From Myrica gale (taxonomy: Eukaryota > Streptophyta > Magnoliopsida > Fagales > Myricaceae), in contig OZ005614.1 in the NCBI GenBank assembly GCA_963930655.1, positions 930,001 through 994,000 of the forward strand: a stretch of 64,000 nucleotides of DNA. Reading direction: 5' to 3'. Of this stretch, positions 37,701 to 48,267 are shown one piece after another. The first letter of the stretch is position 1. The number at the start of each line of letters is the position of its first letter. A program made the translations under genes and the position numbers. Below the pieces are notes generated by a model. It did not search any database. It had not been told where the DNA came from and saw nothing but the letters and a program-made list of their open reading frames with translations.

Positions 37701-38596
37701 ATTGTTACTCACAGTTGACACATTTTGCTTGTTTTTGCAATAGAAAGAGCAATTAAGGGTGTCACTGGATGAAGCAACTTTTGTTCAGCTTTTGAAAGCA
37801 TTGACCAATTGGACGGGTATGATGACATGAACCTGACTCATTTAATTCTTCAACCTGCTATTTCTAGGTGTTGGGTTCAAATCTTTAACCTCCTATCTCT
37901 TCTGGAACTTTCCTTTCAAAATATAAAAGGTTGCATTTTATGTATGCATTCGTGTGAAATTCCTGAACTTGGTTTCAGCGGATATGGAAGACCCATCAGT
38001 TTTTATGATGGCTTCGAGCATTTGTGCGCTGATATTTGATTTCACATCGGAGGAGGCACTTCTTAATCTTCCCAACTTTGATTATAGCTCTCTTAATGGC
38101 TTGTCTCGTCTCATTGCAAGAAGTTTGGCTACACGAGGACAGGTAAAACAATAGTCGTTATGCATGATCTGAAACTAAGCTCAACCAATGGCCAGATCAT
38201 ATATTTGGGGGCATGAATATGCTATGTGCTGCATCTAATTGCTTTCGCAAAGAAGCTTTCCCTTATTGCTTCACAATCTCATAATTGTCCATTTAAAAGT
38301 TGCCCCTTCGTTTAATTAATGGCAGGTTATGTCTAATGATGCAAAAGCAGAAGCAGATCTTTTTGAGATTGTTAATGCAGGTCTGTATTAGTCTTGACTT
38401 CTTAAATTTTTTAATGCATCAGTTAATGCAGACCTCTCCACCTGGATCTTTGAAGTTCGGACTATATTTGGACGTTCATCTATTTACTGTTAGATCTTTC
38501 ACAAGTGGTTTTGGTTTCTTCTATACTCACCCTCTTGCAGGATACTCTCGATGGGCTCTTAGGTTCCCCCATATAAGAGCAGCAGTTGAGGGCTGA
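31765..38596 (+). CDS. Neurochondrin family protein
   Basis: Eighteen exons close in phase to 630 aa: 31765-31767, 31839-32025, 32259-32418, 33526-33662, 33760-33863, 33958-34053, 34626-34719, 35080-35200, 35279-35478, 36408-36499, 36570-36625, 36883-36972, 37192-37291, 37557-37661, 37744-37816, 37979-38142, 38326-38380, 38541-38596. The sequence is an all-helical, armadillo-like protein covering the neurochondrin domain nearly end to end (SLEDCLKLLKGERDEQRLAG at the N-terminus, LAETPFACKEKVRELLEYML in the middle, SRWALRFPHIRAAVEG at the end). Plant members are single-copy, about 620 aa and poorly characterised. Only the ATG lies in the first coding exon. Intron 3 has a MITE and intron 9 a 173-bp tandem duplication. 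No break is seen. Confidence 0.93.
33040..33425. mobile_element. MITE-like insert in neurochondrin intron 3
   Basis: A T-rich block with inverted-looking ends (GGCTATGTTTGGTTTGG at the left; ATTAACCAAACGTTTTAG at the right) and inner copies of TATGTTTGGA. The ends are approximate and no target duplication was found. Confidence 0.45.
36072..36407. repeat. 173-bp tandem duplication that includes a splice acceptor
   Basis: The unit TTTAGACTACATAGCTACCC...GATCATTCACAG begins at 36072 and again at 36245. Both copies end in the same acceptor (ATTCACAG). Only the second is followed by exon 10 (GGGACCTTATTGATGAAGCC). The copies differ at only a few positions. Confidence 0.9.
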
Positions 38597-39657
38597 ACTG
38601 ATCGTGTTTCGTGAGTGGAACTTTATTATGTTGCCAACAGCCTGCCGTAGGTTTGCTGTACTTTTAAGGATTCTTCTGGTGGTTCTAGGTTATCATTTTG
38701 CTATGAATGTGAGAGAATTCTGTAGCTGAGGATTCTGCTGCTTGCTTGTCGTATGGATAGAGGAGAGGAAATCGGGTGGTGTACATCCTTGTTTTACCAC
38801 TATACCTGTTCATTGGCTCGAGGATAGGATAGCTCACTTGCGGTCTATATTGTGCAGCTATTGCTTCCGTACCACCTTCATGTGGTTGTACATGATTTTT
38901 GATTTATTTTTATCCAGTATTTACTTTCGTTAAAGATAATAAAACAGTATCTCTCTCTATATATATATATATATCTCGAGTGTCTCAGTCAACTCTCTAA
39001 TCAAAATTGTCTGACCTTACTAGCTACCTCTTAGGGGTCACTTTTTCAACCTTGAACGAGAACAGTGAGGATTGAATCTGCGACCCAGACATTGATAAGA
39101 GAATTCGGCCTCGGTTCAACAAAATTCCGGAGGCCGCTTGCAATTTCTATCGAAGACCACCAGCCACAATTCAAACTAGTGCACTAAAGGTTATAACTGC
39201 TGCTGAACCACAATTCCTAATCTAATCCAGATCCAGTGAGACAGGCGTTTGTCCCATTCGTTTGCTTCAATTGCGATTCAATGAAAATTAAATTTTGTAC
39301 CGAAAGATGCAACGTTAAAACTGAACAGATGGAATTCGAGCAAGACATTTTTTGTCGTGTTCATTTTTTGGGCTGGGCCAGAAATATTGTCAAGCCCAAG
39401 CAGCTTTGCATGATTTGGGAGATTAGAGATAAGAGGGAGTGACCGACAGAAAAGAAAAAAGAAAAAAAAATCAAAATATTCTAGTCAGCCAGTTTCTCTA
39501 ACTACTACTGCTGAAGAAGACGACTTTTTTCAATACACGCCACCTTCGTTTTCCCCCACTCTCAATGCTTGTAATTCATGTGCAGAGAACTTGCATAGAC
39601 ATTTCTGCATAGACTCGAAGCTCTAGACTCTAGAGCTATAGAGCTCAGAGAGGAAAA
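38597..39657. other. Neurochondrin 3' UTR, spacer and HPAT 5' region
   Basis: Contains a TC/AT microsatellite (about 38951-38975) and a pyrimidine-rich leader before the HPAT start. No gene is seen. The open frame 39236-39442 is unsupported. Confidence 0.5.
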
Positions 39658-42602
39658 ATGGGTTGCGGGAATATGTTCTTCACTCTGCTCATAACCTTCT
39701 CAGTAGCTCTAATCACCTATAACATAATCATCTCGGCCAATGCCCCTCTCAAGCAAGAACTCCCGGGCCCATCGAGATCTTCTGATAAAATCTCAGTGGA
39801 TCCCATTATCAAGATGCCGGTCGACAGATCAAGAGGTGGGCCTGGTTCAGAGAAGCCAAGGAGGCTGTTCCACACGGCGGTCACGGCGTCGGATTCCGTG
39901 TACAACACGTGGCAGTGCAGGATCATGTACTACTGGTTCAAGAAATTCAAGGACGGACCCAATTCCGACATGGGTGGGTTTACGAGGATCTTGCACTCTG
40001 GGAAGCCGGACAAGTACATGGATGAGATCCCCACCTTTATTGCCCAGCCTCTACCTGCTGGATTGGACCAGGTGCGTCTTCCTCTAGCTACAAATTTCCT
40101 TCCACTAATCTTTATCTAATAGTATGTACTGGAAATTTCAAGTGAATTAGGTTTTCTGTGGTGGGACTTTCATAGTGAGATTTTTATGTGTGCACTTTGG
40201 AGTTGGTGAAAAGAATAATGGCGCCATAACCTAGGGGTTTTGATCACTTTTACGTGAAGGCAAACTGCAATCAGGCAGAAAGACCAGACTTGTCTGCGAA
40301 GACCAGAAGTCTCTTAATATTGGAAATACATTTAGATGCATAATTAACGCTCAAAATCACTAGATGAATAGGAGAGCGTGTTATTTTATTGTTAAGCCAA
40401 AACATTGGAGATACTTCTTGGAATGGCTAGGATTACTGGAGAACCACTTGTTGCCTATATAAGAGATGATGGAACTTGATGTACTCTTTTATGTGTATAA
40501 CTCAAGTTCTTGGGCTATGTGTATTGAATGCAACTCATTATTTCATCTTGCCTTTCGCTCACTCATTGTTTAGTTTAACAAGGCCATATATATGATGGAT
40601 GGTCAATGAACAAGAAAGTGAGGTTTTCTGACTTCTTTTTTCTTTCCCTTCTCTCTCTCAGTTCGCCTGTAATCGTGTTGGTTATTACAGAACTGACCTT
40701 CTATTAACTGCTTATCTTGCATCTCAAACTCACAGGGTTATATTGTCCTCAACAGACCATGGGCGTTTGTGCAGTGGCTTCAACAAGCGGACATTACAGA
40801 AGAGTATGACTCCCTGAACAACCTGATTTTAGTATTTGAGGAATGGATTTCTCCTTTCGGTTCTTCTTTTTCCTGGTTAGATGTAATTTGATGTGTATAA
40901 TTCACACAATGTATCCAGCTACATTCTGATGGCAGAGCCAGATCATATTATTGTCAAGCCCATACCAAACTTATCAAAAGAAGGGCTTGGAGCTGCATTT
41001 CCTTTCTTTTATATTGAACCTAAGAAGTACGGGTCAGTACTAAGGAAGTACTTTCCTGAGGACAAGGGACCAATAACTAACATTGATCCAATCGGGAATT
41101 CTCCTGTTATAGTTGGGAAGGTAAGAACAGTGATTTGGCTAAAGGAATTTAATGGTAGCCTTTTTTGGTTTATTTGGCCTGATTTTGATTTTTATGGAAT
41201 ATTAATAGGAATCCCTCAAAAAGATTGCTCCCACTTGGATGAATGTTTCCCTGGCAATGAAGAAGGATCCTGAAACAGACAAGGCTTTTGGTTGGGTGCT
41301 TGAAATGTGAGCTTTCTCCAATCAATTTGATATGTTTTTGATCTTCACGTACGTTATTGACTTCTACTCCATACTATAAATCTAGGTATGGCTATGCTGT
41401 TGCATCTGCTCTGCATGGAGTTGGTAACATCTTGTACAAGAACTTCATGATTCAGGTTTGCTGAGATTCTCAGTCGTGTCATAAGTGAATATACCTTATT
41501 CACCCTGAATGGTCTACGAATGTACAACTAATCGTATCTTGCAATTGGATAATTGAAAAGTAGTCCAAATTATTCTAGAGAATTGCAACATTTGCTCCTC
41601 CATTTGCGTTTTTAACAGGCTTCCCTTTTCTGCATTAGTGATTATCTTAAGCATTTCTGAGACACCATTTCTTCGCTGCCTTTGTGGTTCTCCAATCCTG
41701 AAACTTCAACTCTGGTGGTTATCGGTCTTAGTTTACTTCAATCTTGTTGATACCATGACCACACAAGTTGGCTTAGCGTTTTCTGCCATTTTGTAGTTTT
41801 GCCGATCTGTCTTTCTAGTTGTGGAATGTTGTGAAGTTTGCTTAAGGATACACAAAGGGATGTAATTAAAAGAACCAGTGGAAAAAAATTAGTAGTATTT
41901 CTTCTTATCAGTTCTGCTATGCTTAAGGGTTATAATCAGTTGCTTGTTTTGTGTTGTATATCAGCCTCCATGGGATACAGAAGTTGGCGAGAAGTTTATA
42001 ATTCACTACACTTATGGATGTGATTATAATTTGAAGGTAGTTTTCTTTTTCTCTTATTATTTCTTTTGTGAGTCAGCCTCTTGATATTTTTTTTCAAGTT
42101 AATGTTTCCTTAGAGAGGAAAGATTTGTGGATGCTTCTCTGTTTGTCAGCTTCGGATAATCTGTTTACAATTAGAGAAAAGAGTGGATAAATATTATTTC
42201 ATTGTTTGTTATTGGCCTTATGTTGTCTACTTCGCATGCTCTGATGCTCAGGGTGAGTTAACTTATGGAAAGATAGGAGAGTGGAGGTTTGACAAAAGAG
42301 CTTATGATCATGTCCAACCACCGAGGAACCTTCCATTGCCACCACCAGGTGTTTCGGAAAGTGTGGTACGTGCTATCGGTACCATTTATGTCCCAAATTA
42401 TTGTTGCAGATCTCTCTCTCTTTGCGTCTCCCCCGCATCCCCCGCCATCATTTTTTTTCCTTTTGCTTTGTGAGGTTTTCAGCATTTCTTCCAAGTTTTT
42501 GTTTTGGGCATTGACTTCTATAGACGAACAAACGCGTTGCAGGTGACACTGGTGAAAATGGTCAATGAAGCCACTGCAAACATTCCAAATTGGGACTCGT
42601 AG
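39658..42602 (+). CDS. HPAT: Hydroxyproline O-arabinosyltransferase (HPAT, GT95)
   Basis: Exons 39658-40071, 40736-40803, 40919-41120, 41209-41306, 41386-41455, 41965-42036, 42252-42365 and 42543-42602 give 365 aa, the usual family length. The N-terminus (MGCGNMFFTLLITFSVALIT) is a Golgi type II signal anchor. Family blocks follow: FHTAVTASDSVYNTWQCRIM, the acidic MAEPDHI motif, FPFFYIEPKKY, and the end FIIHYTYGCDYNLKGELTYG. HPATs add the first L-arabinose to hydroxyproline in extensins and CLE peptides in the cis-Golgi; the Medicago homologue RDN1 affects nodule number. The exons are uninterrupted. Which paralogue (HPAT1, 2 or 3) this is cannot be settled by eye. Confidence 0.95.
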
Positions 42603-45148
42603 AGAAGAGAGAGATCTGCGGCAGGCAGACAGGCAGGCGTAGCCATGCTTTGGTTAATATAGGTGTATGGTGTCCGTACATGTTCCATATGTGCGATAGA
42701 GCGCCTTTTTTTCCCTCTTAAATGGACACGTTGGATGATGATGATGGATGGAGTCCCAAAAACGGTTAACTGTACGAGGTTATGTCTAGCTGTATATGCA
42801 GTTGTGAGTTGTCCCAATGTTTACACGACGGCTAATAAATGCATGATTCAGGTTTCGCCGCCGAATTATTAGATAAGTGGTTCTAACAAGTTGGTGCTTT
42901 ATAGCGACCCTGTAGCTGTATGGCTCTCCCGTGTAGCCATTATTGTAAACTTGTACTGCACTTATCCGTTGATTTGATCCGTGTTCTAAGTTGATTTTCC
43001 CTTGAAAATAAAAAGATCGAGGGGCCCTATACGTGTGATATGTCATGCAACATTCTCAATTCCCTGGCATGTCAATTTAAGTCAAATTCCGGATTAGAGT
43101 CGACAGCACATGCCACCAGATCAATACGAAAGGATTGTGACGGCAAACAGCACCTGAAAATTGAAGCCAACATATTCCAACTACACTGATTCCAATACGC
43201 AGAAGGATGGGGACCTAGCACCCAGAAAGTCATCTGCTTTAATTGCGAATATTCTTCCCCACTTCACTGACCGGGAAATTACGAAAATTCCTCCTAGTGC
43301 AGATCAAGATGTGAACGATTAAGCCAAGCGAGATGCTGAAAATGGCCTCCTTAGCCGTAACACCAGCTCGTAGTTTCAAAGCTTGTCCCTGGATTTGATC
43401 AAGAAGAAGACCCTCCGTTGTAGTCCTCGGATGGCTTTTGATTCAATGAAATATCATCTCACTGGTGAAAAAAAATACTCCTGATTACGCAAACGAATCG
43501 AAATCCAAAATAAAACACCGTGAGTCATACCGAATTCAAAAATACAAGTTCATAACAAAAATATCTAAGGTCGCGCAATATAGGAAAAACCACCAATGGT
43601 CACACAGACCTCCAAGCCACAAAGACATCCAAATACTCGGCTTGGTAAAGTGATGATGTATCCGGGACCGTCGATCGTGAATACAGCTGGGATGCTCACC
43701 CATTACGGGCCATTAGACAAGAGAGCGTTAGACTTGTAGTTCGACTGTAGCGTCACAAGCAAAGTAGGCAAGCCAGTGAGGATAATCGTGGGGTCCAGGG
43801 CCAAGCGTCTAATGGGAGGTTGACACGTACGCGAAGTAGTTGGGTGGGGTAGGAGTGGTGGGGAGGGCCGAGGGGGTGCTGGGCACTGGGTCGTGTTCGG
43901 ATAACGGGAGCATATGCCTGTGCTAAGTGTAATCATTTACCCCCGTGTTTGTTTGGGGACGAATTTATTTTTCTGGATCGTGATTTTGTTTCCGAATCTA
44001 CATTCCAGTCCCCATCATGCTCCAGTTTCTATGATCAAACCTTCTTTTTTGTCACTTGCGGGTTTTTTTTGGATCCCGATCGGCTGCCCGAATTGCAGGT
44101 GATCCGGATTTTTTTTAATTTTTTGTAAACCTCACTTGTGGGGAACAAGAAAAACTAGTTACATACGGACCCTAGTTATATTTACCCATGACCACAAGCA
44201 GATGAAGCGCATATTTTCCCTGACTAGAAATGAGCTTCTTTTGTCTTACACCTCGGTGGGAATTTTATATCAGAAGAAGGGAAAAGAGAAGCTCAATGTC
44301 TGATTCACTTGTTCTTTTCAAGGCGAGGCACCACCTGGTCTTGGTTAGAGCAAAAATGCCAAAAAGCGCCATCTGACAACCATGCTCAAATCATGGAAGG
44401 GGTAGTCAGTCGAAGCACTGCTAACCGCACATCAGTTTGCTCATGAAGGGTTTTGACGTTTTTCTTTCGATCATTTATATTATCCTAAACTTTTTTTTTT
44501 TGGCTTAAATACCATTTACCACCCATCTTTATAGTCATTTATATTTTACATTTAAATATATTATTTTTGACACATGTGACCCCTTAACTCACATTTCTTT
44601 CAATTTGAATCTCATATCCAAATTGCCCGTCAATCTAGACAAATTCTGTCAAAATATTTACAAATTGCCCCTATCTTTGAAAGTACATACACATTGTCCC
44701 CTTATCTTTAGGTACATTTACACATTACACCCAATGTTTTGACAGATTCCGTCCAAATTGAAAAAAAATGTAAAATAAGAGATCAAAATTGCAAAAAATG
44801 TGTAAAGTAAGGGATCAAATATGTCAAAAATAATACATCGGAGTGCAAAGTATAAATGAACCCAAAGATAAACAAGCAAATAAAACTTCTTAGCTGAAAC
44901 TACATTCAAGTTTCCTTGGCATAATGCAGCCACATCATAGAAAGAACAAATCTAAAAATATCCCATTAAAAACTGATTAACAAAACAAAATTCAGGAACT
45001 CCGAATGAAAGGAAACACAGAAAGGCCATATAAAGACGTAATATTTAAAAGATCAGAACAAAAGGACGAATAAGTCTAGTCTTGTGGGAGTAGCTCAATC
45101 TTGGGTCATTTTCGTTAAAATGTACCACTGGAAACCTTAAACCTGAAC
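42603..45148. other. Intergenic DNA between convergent HPAT and RPS11
   Basis: Both 3' UTRs and a foldback element at 44525-44869. Otherwise I see no gene. The frames at 42663-43046, 43465-43653 and 43703-44102 are unsupported. Confidence 0.5.
44525..44869. mobile_element. Foldback element with ~100-bp inverted ends
   Basis: The left end ATCTTTATAGTCATTTATA...TATTATTTTTGACA and the reverse complement of the right end (ATCTTTGGGTTCATTTATA...TATTATTTTTGACA) stay alignable for about 100 bp. Internal repeats include TTACACATT-like units. It has no open frame and no clear target duplication, so the class is uncertain. Confidence 0.6.
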
Positions 45149-47164
45149 TCACATTCCAGTAAATGCTTTCTTACCACCTCCAGAAGACCCAGCTGGAACC
45201 ACCTTCAAAACATTAAACCTCACTGTCTTTGACAATGGCCTGGACAAGAAAAAAAACAATCTTACATCTATATTTTGGAGGAACAATGAATAGAAGATAC
45301 CAGAACCACTCCCATCAACATAGAGCTAACAAAAGATACTTTTCCACAAAACAAAGGCCAAAATATTCATTGGATAATCTTACTCCACAAGCTTGAATTT
45401 AGAATTTAACCTGCACTGGCCAATAATAACATGGTCTCCTTCCTTGGCTCGGAAACATGGGGAAATGTGTGCAGCAATATTTGAATGCCTCTTTTCATAT
45501 CTACAATATACCATAAAAGGTTAGTTTTTTTTAACAAAATGAGGAAGAAGAAAATGAAGGTAATTAATATCGTAGGTGTGGTTCTTACCTTTGGTACTTC
45601 TTAACAAAATGAAGGTAATTGCGGCGAACAATGATGGTCCTCATCATCTTGGCGCTGTGGCAAGTACCAGAAAGGATACGACCCCTAATGGAAACATTTC
45701 CCGTGAACGGGCATTTTTTATCAATGTATGTTCCTGGAAAGACAGAAAAGAAAGCATTAATAATAATCATTATGATGACATAAAGAATGTGGTGAACTAT
45801 ACAGATAAATCATTGTTTTTCCACGCTAAAGCTATGCTCCTCAAATTAAAGTGTAAATGAGCTAGTAGCTATTAAATTGAACTAGTCGTGTATAAAATCC
45901 CGGATTTTATGGGGAGCGACAGTCACAATTGCAAATTGATAACAGTATAGGACCCCAGAAACATGCTTCTACAACAATTGGAACATAACTTATGCTTGAG
46001 AAAAAATATCACAACCACCAGTTCAGCATTGCATTTAGCCCAACTTCCAATAGCCCTTCTACTTGCTCCCAAGAAAAATGCAAGTAAATATATTTAGTTA
46101 TCAAAAGTAAAAGAAAGAACCATATATCGCCACTAAATTCTACATGACTTTCAGAAAGAGAAAGCATTCCATTGAAGGTATGGCAGATTGTATGACATTG
46201 ACTGAGCAATATTTTGGGGTTACACCACATACAAGCATGGTCTATCACAACCTTGAGGTCGATTTCCCAAAAACATCAAACCTACAGGACCAAACTGGCT
46301 ATGTACCTTGGAAATCAATAAAAGAAGAGGTAGTATATCATGGAGGTCACAAAAACATCTAAGCTGATTGCTGAATTTTCAAAGAAGAGACAAACTACAA
46401 CCAAGCTGATTGCTGAATTTCCAAAAATATGCAAGTTACATGGCCAAACTGGACATGTATCACGGTAAGTTACAACAAAGGACTGAGCAATATCAATACG
46501 CTGAAGCTAGAAACTATCAGTTACTTTTTGCAGACTTCAGTTAGGCATAAACTATTATGACAACACTTATTATTGCAATTGCAAGGTACTGATGGACAAA
46601 TTACACTACACATCCAACAACCTATTTATCGCATACCAAAAGTATAAAACACCTTATAATCGAGCGCACAATATCTGAAACCAGCCAGGACAAACCTACA
46701 AACCCAAACTCTCTCTCTCACTCACACACGAACACAAAACATCCGTTCATAAGGTGCCAACAAAATCCATAACACACAAGTCGCATCACAAAAACAACTC
46801 GCCGATGTTAATACCTTCAATGGCCTCTCTAGGAGTCTTGAACCCCAACCCAACGCTCTTCCAGAACCGGTTCCCTCCTTTTCCTGGCCTGTTCCCTTTC
46901 CCAGTCTTCTTCGAGCTACATAATTTTCGCCACAATCGAATTAAGTACAATACATCGAACAAACGGACCACAGAATATAGACCAAGTTGAACGGGGTGAG
47001 ATTCTTACCTCAGGAACACCTTGGGCTGCTTCAAGAAGGCCTTCTCCGTCTACAATGCACATTAACGGTGATCTCAAAAGCCTTAAAAGAACACTAGCAA
47101 ATCAGAATGCACTACGCAAGTGAAATACAGAAAGGGATAAACAGTTCCGAACCTGCTCCGCCAT
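45149..47164 (-). CDS. RPS11: Cytosolic 40S ribosomal protein S11 (uS17)
   Basis: Minus-strand exons 47153-47164, 47009-47049, 46815-46915, 45589-45733, 45411-45500 and 45149-45239 join to 159 aa, the normal length. The first coding exon holds only MAEQ. Then come [33 protein letters not shown], the uS17 core ([20 protein letters not shown]) and [20 protein letters not shown], ending [10 protein letters not shown]. The protein binds 18S rRNA in the body of the small subunit. A telo-box upstream fits regulation with other ribosomal protein genes. Confidence 0.97.
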
Positions 47165-47220
47165 GGTTGGGATTTGTTGAGGTATGCAGAAGCCGACGAC
47201 GCAGAGGAGGCGATGACGAA

Positions 47221-47231
47221 AAAACCCTAAC
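47221..47231 (-). promoter_or_regulatory. Telo-box (AAACCCTAA) of the RPS11 promoter
   Basis: AAAACCCTAAC lies about 57 bases upstream of the ATG. A second AACCCTAA lies near 47267. Telo-boxes (AAACCCTAA) are a known hallmark of plant ribosomal protein promoters and leaders. Confidence 0.75.
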
Positions 47232-47395
47232 CCGCGGGGGACGAGTTTAGAGAAGCTTATAAGGGGAACCCTAAAGGCGCAATGACCAAATCACCCTCAA
47301 GCTAAGATGGGGGGACTCCAATGGGAGACAGAAGCCTTTTGTGTAAAAATCAAATAAATAAAAAAACTAATTTTTTTGGGTAGGTAATTAAAAAC

Positions 47396-47570
47396 TAGGA
47401 GGGTGTTCCGTTAGGAAGTGTTTTGAGAACTTTTAGGTGATGTTAACTTTATTGGTATGCGTGTTTTAGTTATTTTTATGTAGTGTTAAAAATGATGTTT
47501 GGTTGTAGAATTTTTTGTATTCTGAAAATTCAAAAAAATCCTGAAGATTTTGTTTAAACGAACCTGCTCT
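47396..47570. mobile_element. MITE-like element upstream of RPS11
   Basis: It starts GGGTGTTCCGTTAGGAAGTG and ends ...GTTTAAACGAACC (imperfect inverted ends). Its interior TTTTAGGTGATGTTAACTTT recurs near 9281 and, reversed, near 63367-63390. No target duplication was resolved. Confidence 0.5.
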
Positions 47571-48267
47571 ATAATTCTCCACCAAACTCTATCTCACAAC
47601 TGGCGAGAGTTACCAGGGGAGGGTTCTTCGAAACATGTTTAAGGGTGGGTTTAAGGAGGTGTCTCGAGGACAAAATCTCTTCTTCTATTTTTATAAGTAG
47701 AACACAATCTCGTATTGGTTTAATTAGTAGAAACTTAAGAGGGAAACAAGTATATCACTATCGGTCTTATCACGAATATAATCTTAGATTAAAATAAACC
47801 AATGAATAAATCATATTTCCATTGATAGAGAAGATAAAAGTTTATACTTCAAATGTGTCTTACATTTGAGTGAAAAAAAATATTAAAAAAATATAATTTA
47901 ACCATGTATAATTAGAAAACTAATCTATTCGTCAGCATTTCAGCTTATATTTGTCTTCATAAAGATATAACTTCTACATCTAAGTTTAGACGATAACTCA
48001 AAGGCATGGCTCTACCTAAAATTTGAAATCATTCACAGAAAGCGAGAACGAACATTGACTCCAATTTGTTGTTGAAAAACTAGATGTGAGTCTCTCCCCC
48101 TCCACCAACCTCTGCCCAGGGAGCAATGAGTCCGTTGGATTGTCAAATGATTGCCAAACCACTGTATCGTTCTTGTCAAAGACTGCAAGGTTGCCCTCGT
48201 CAGTGAGGTTTGAGCCTGCTGTGTGTTTACCGTCAGTGTTTGCTGACCAAGCTATCTTTCCGCCCAC

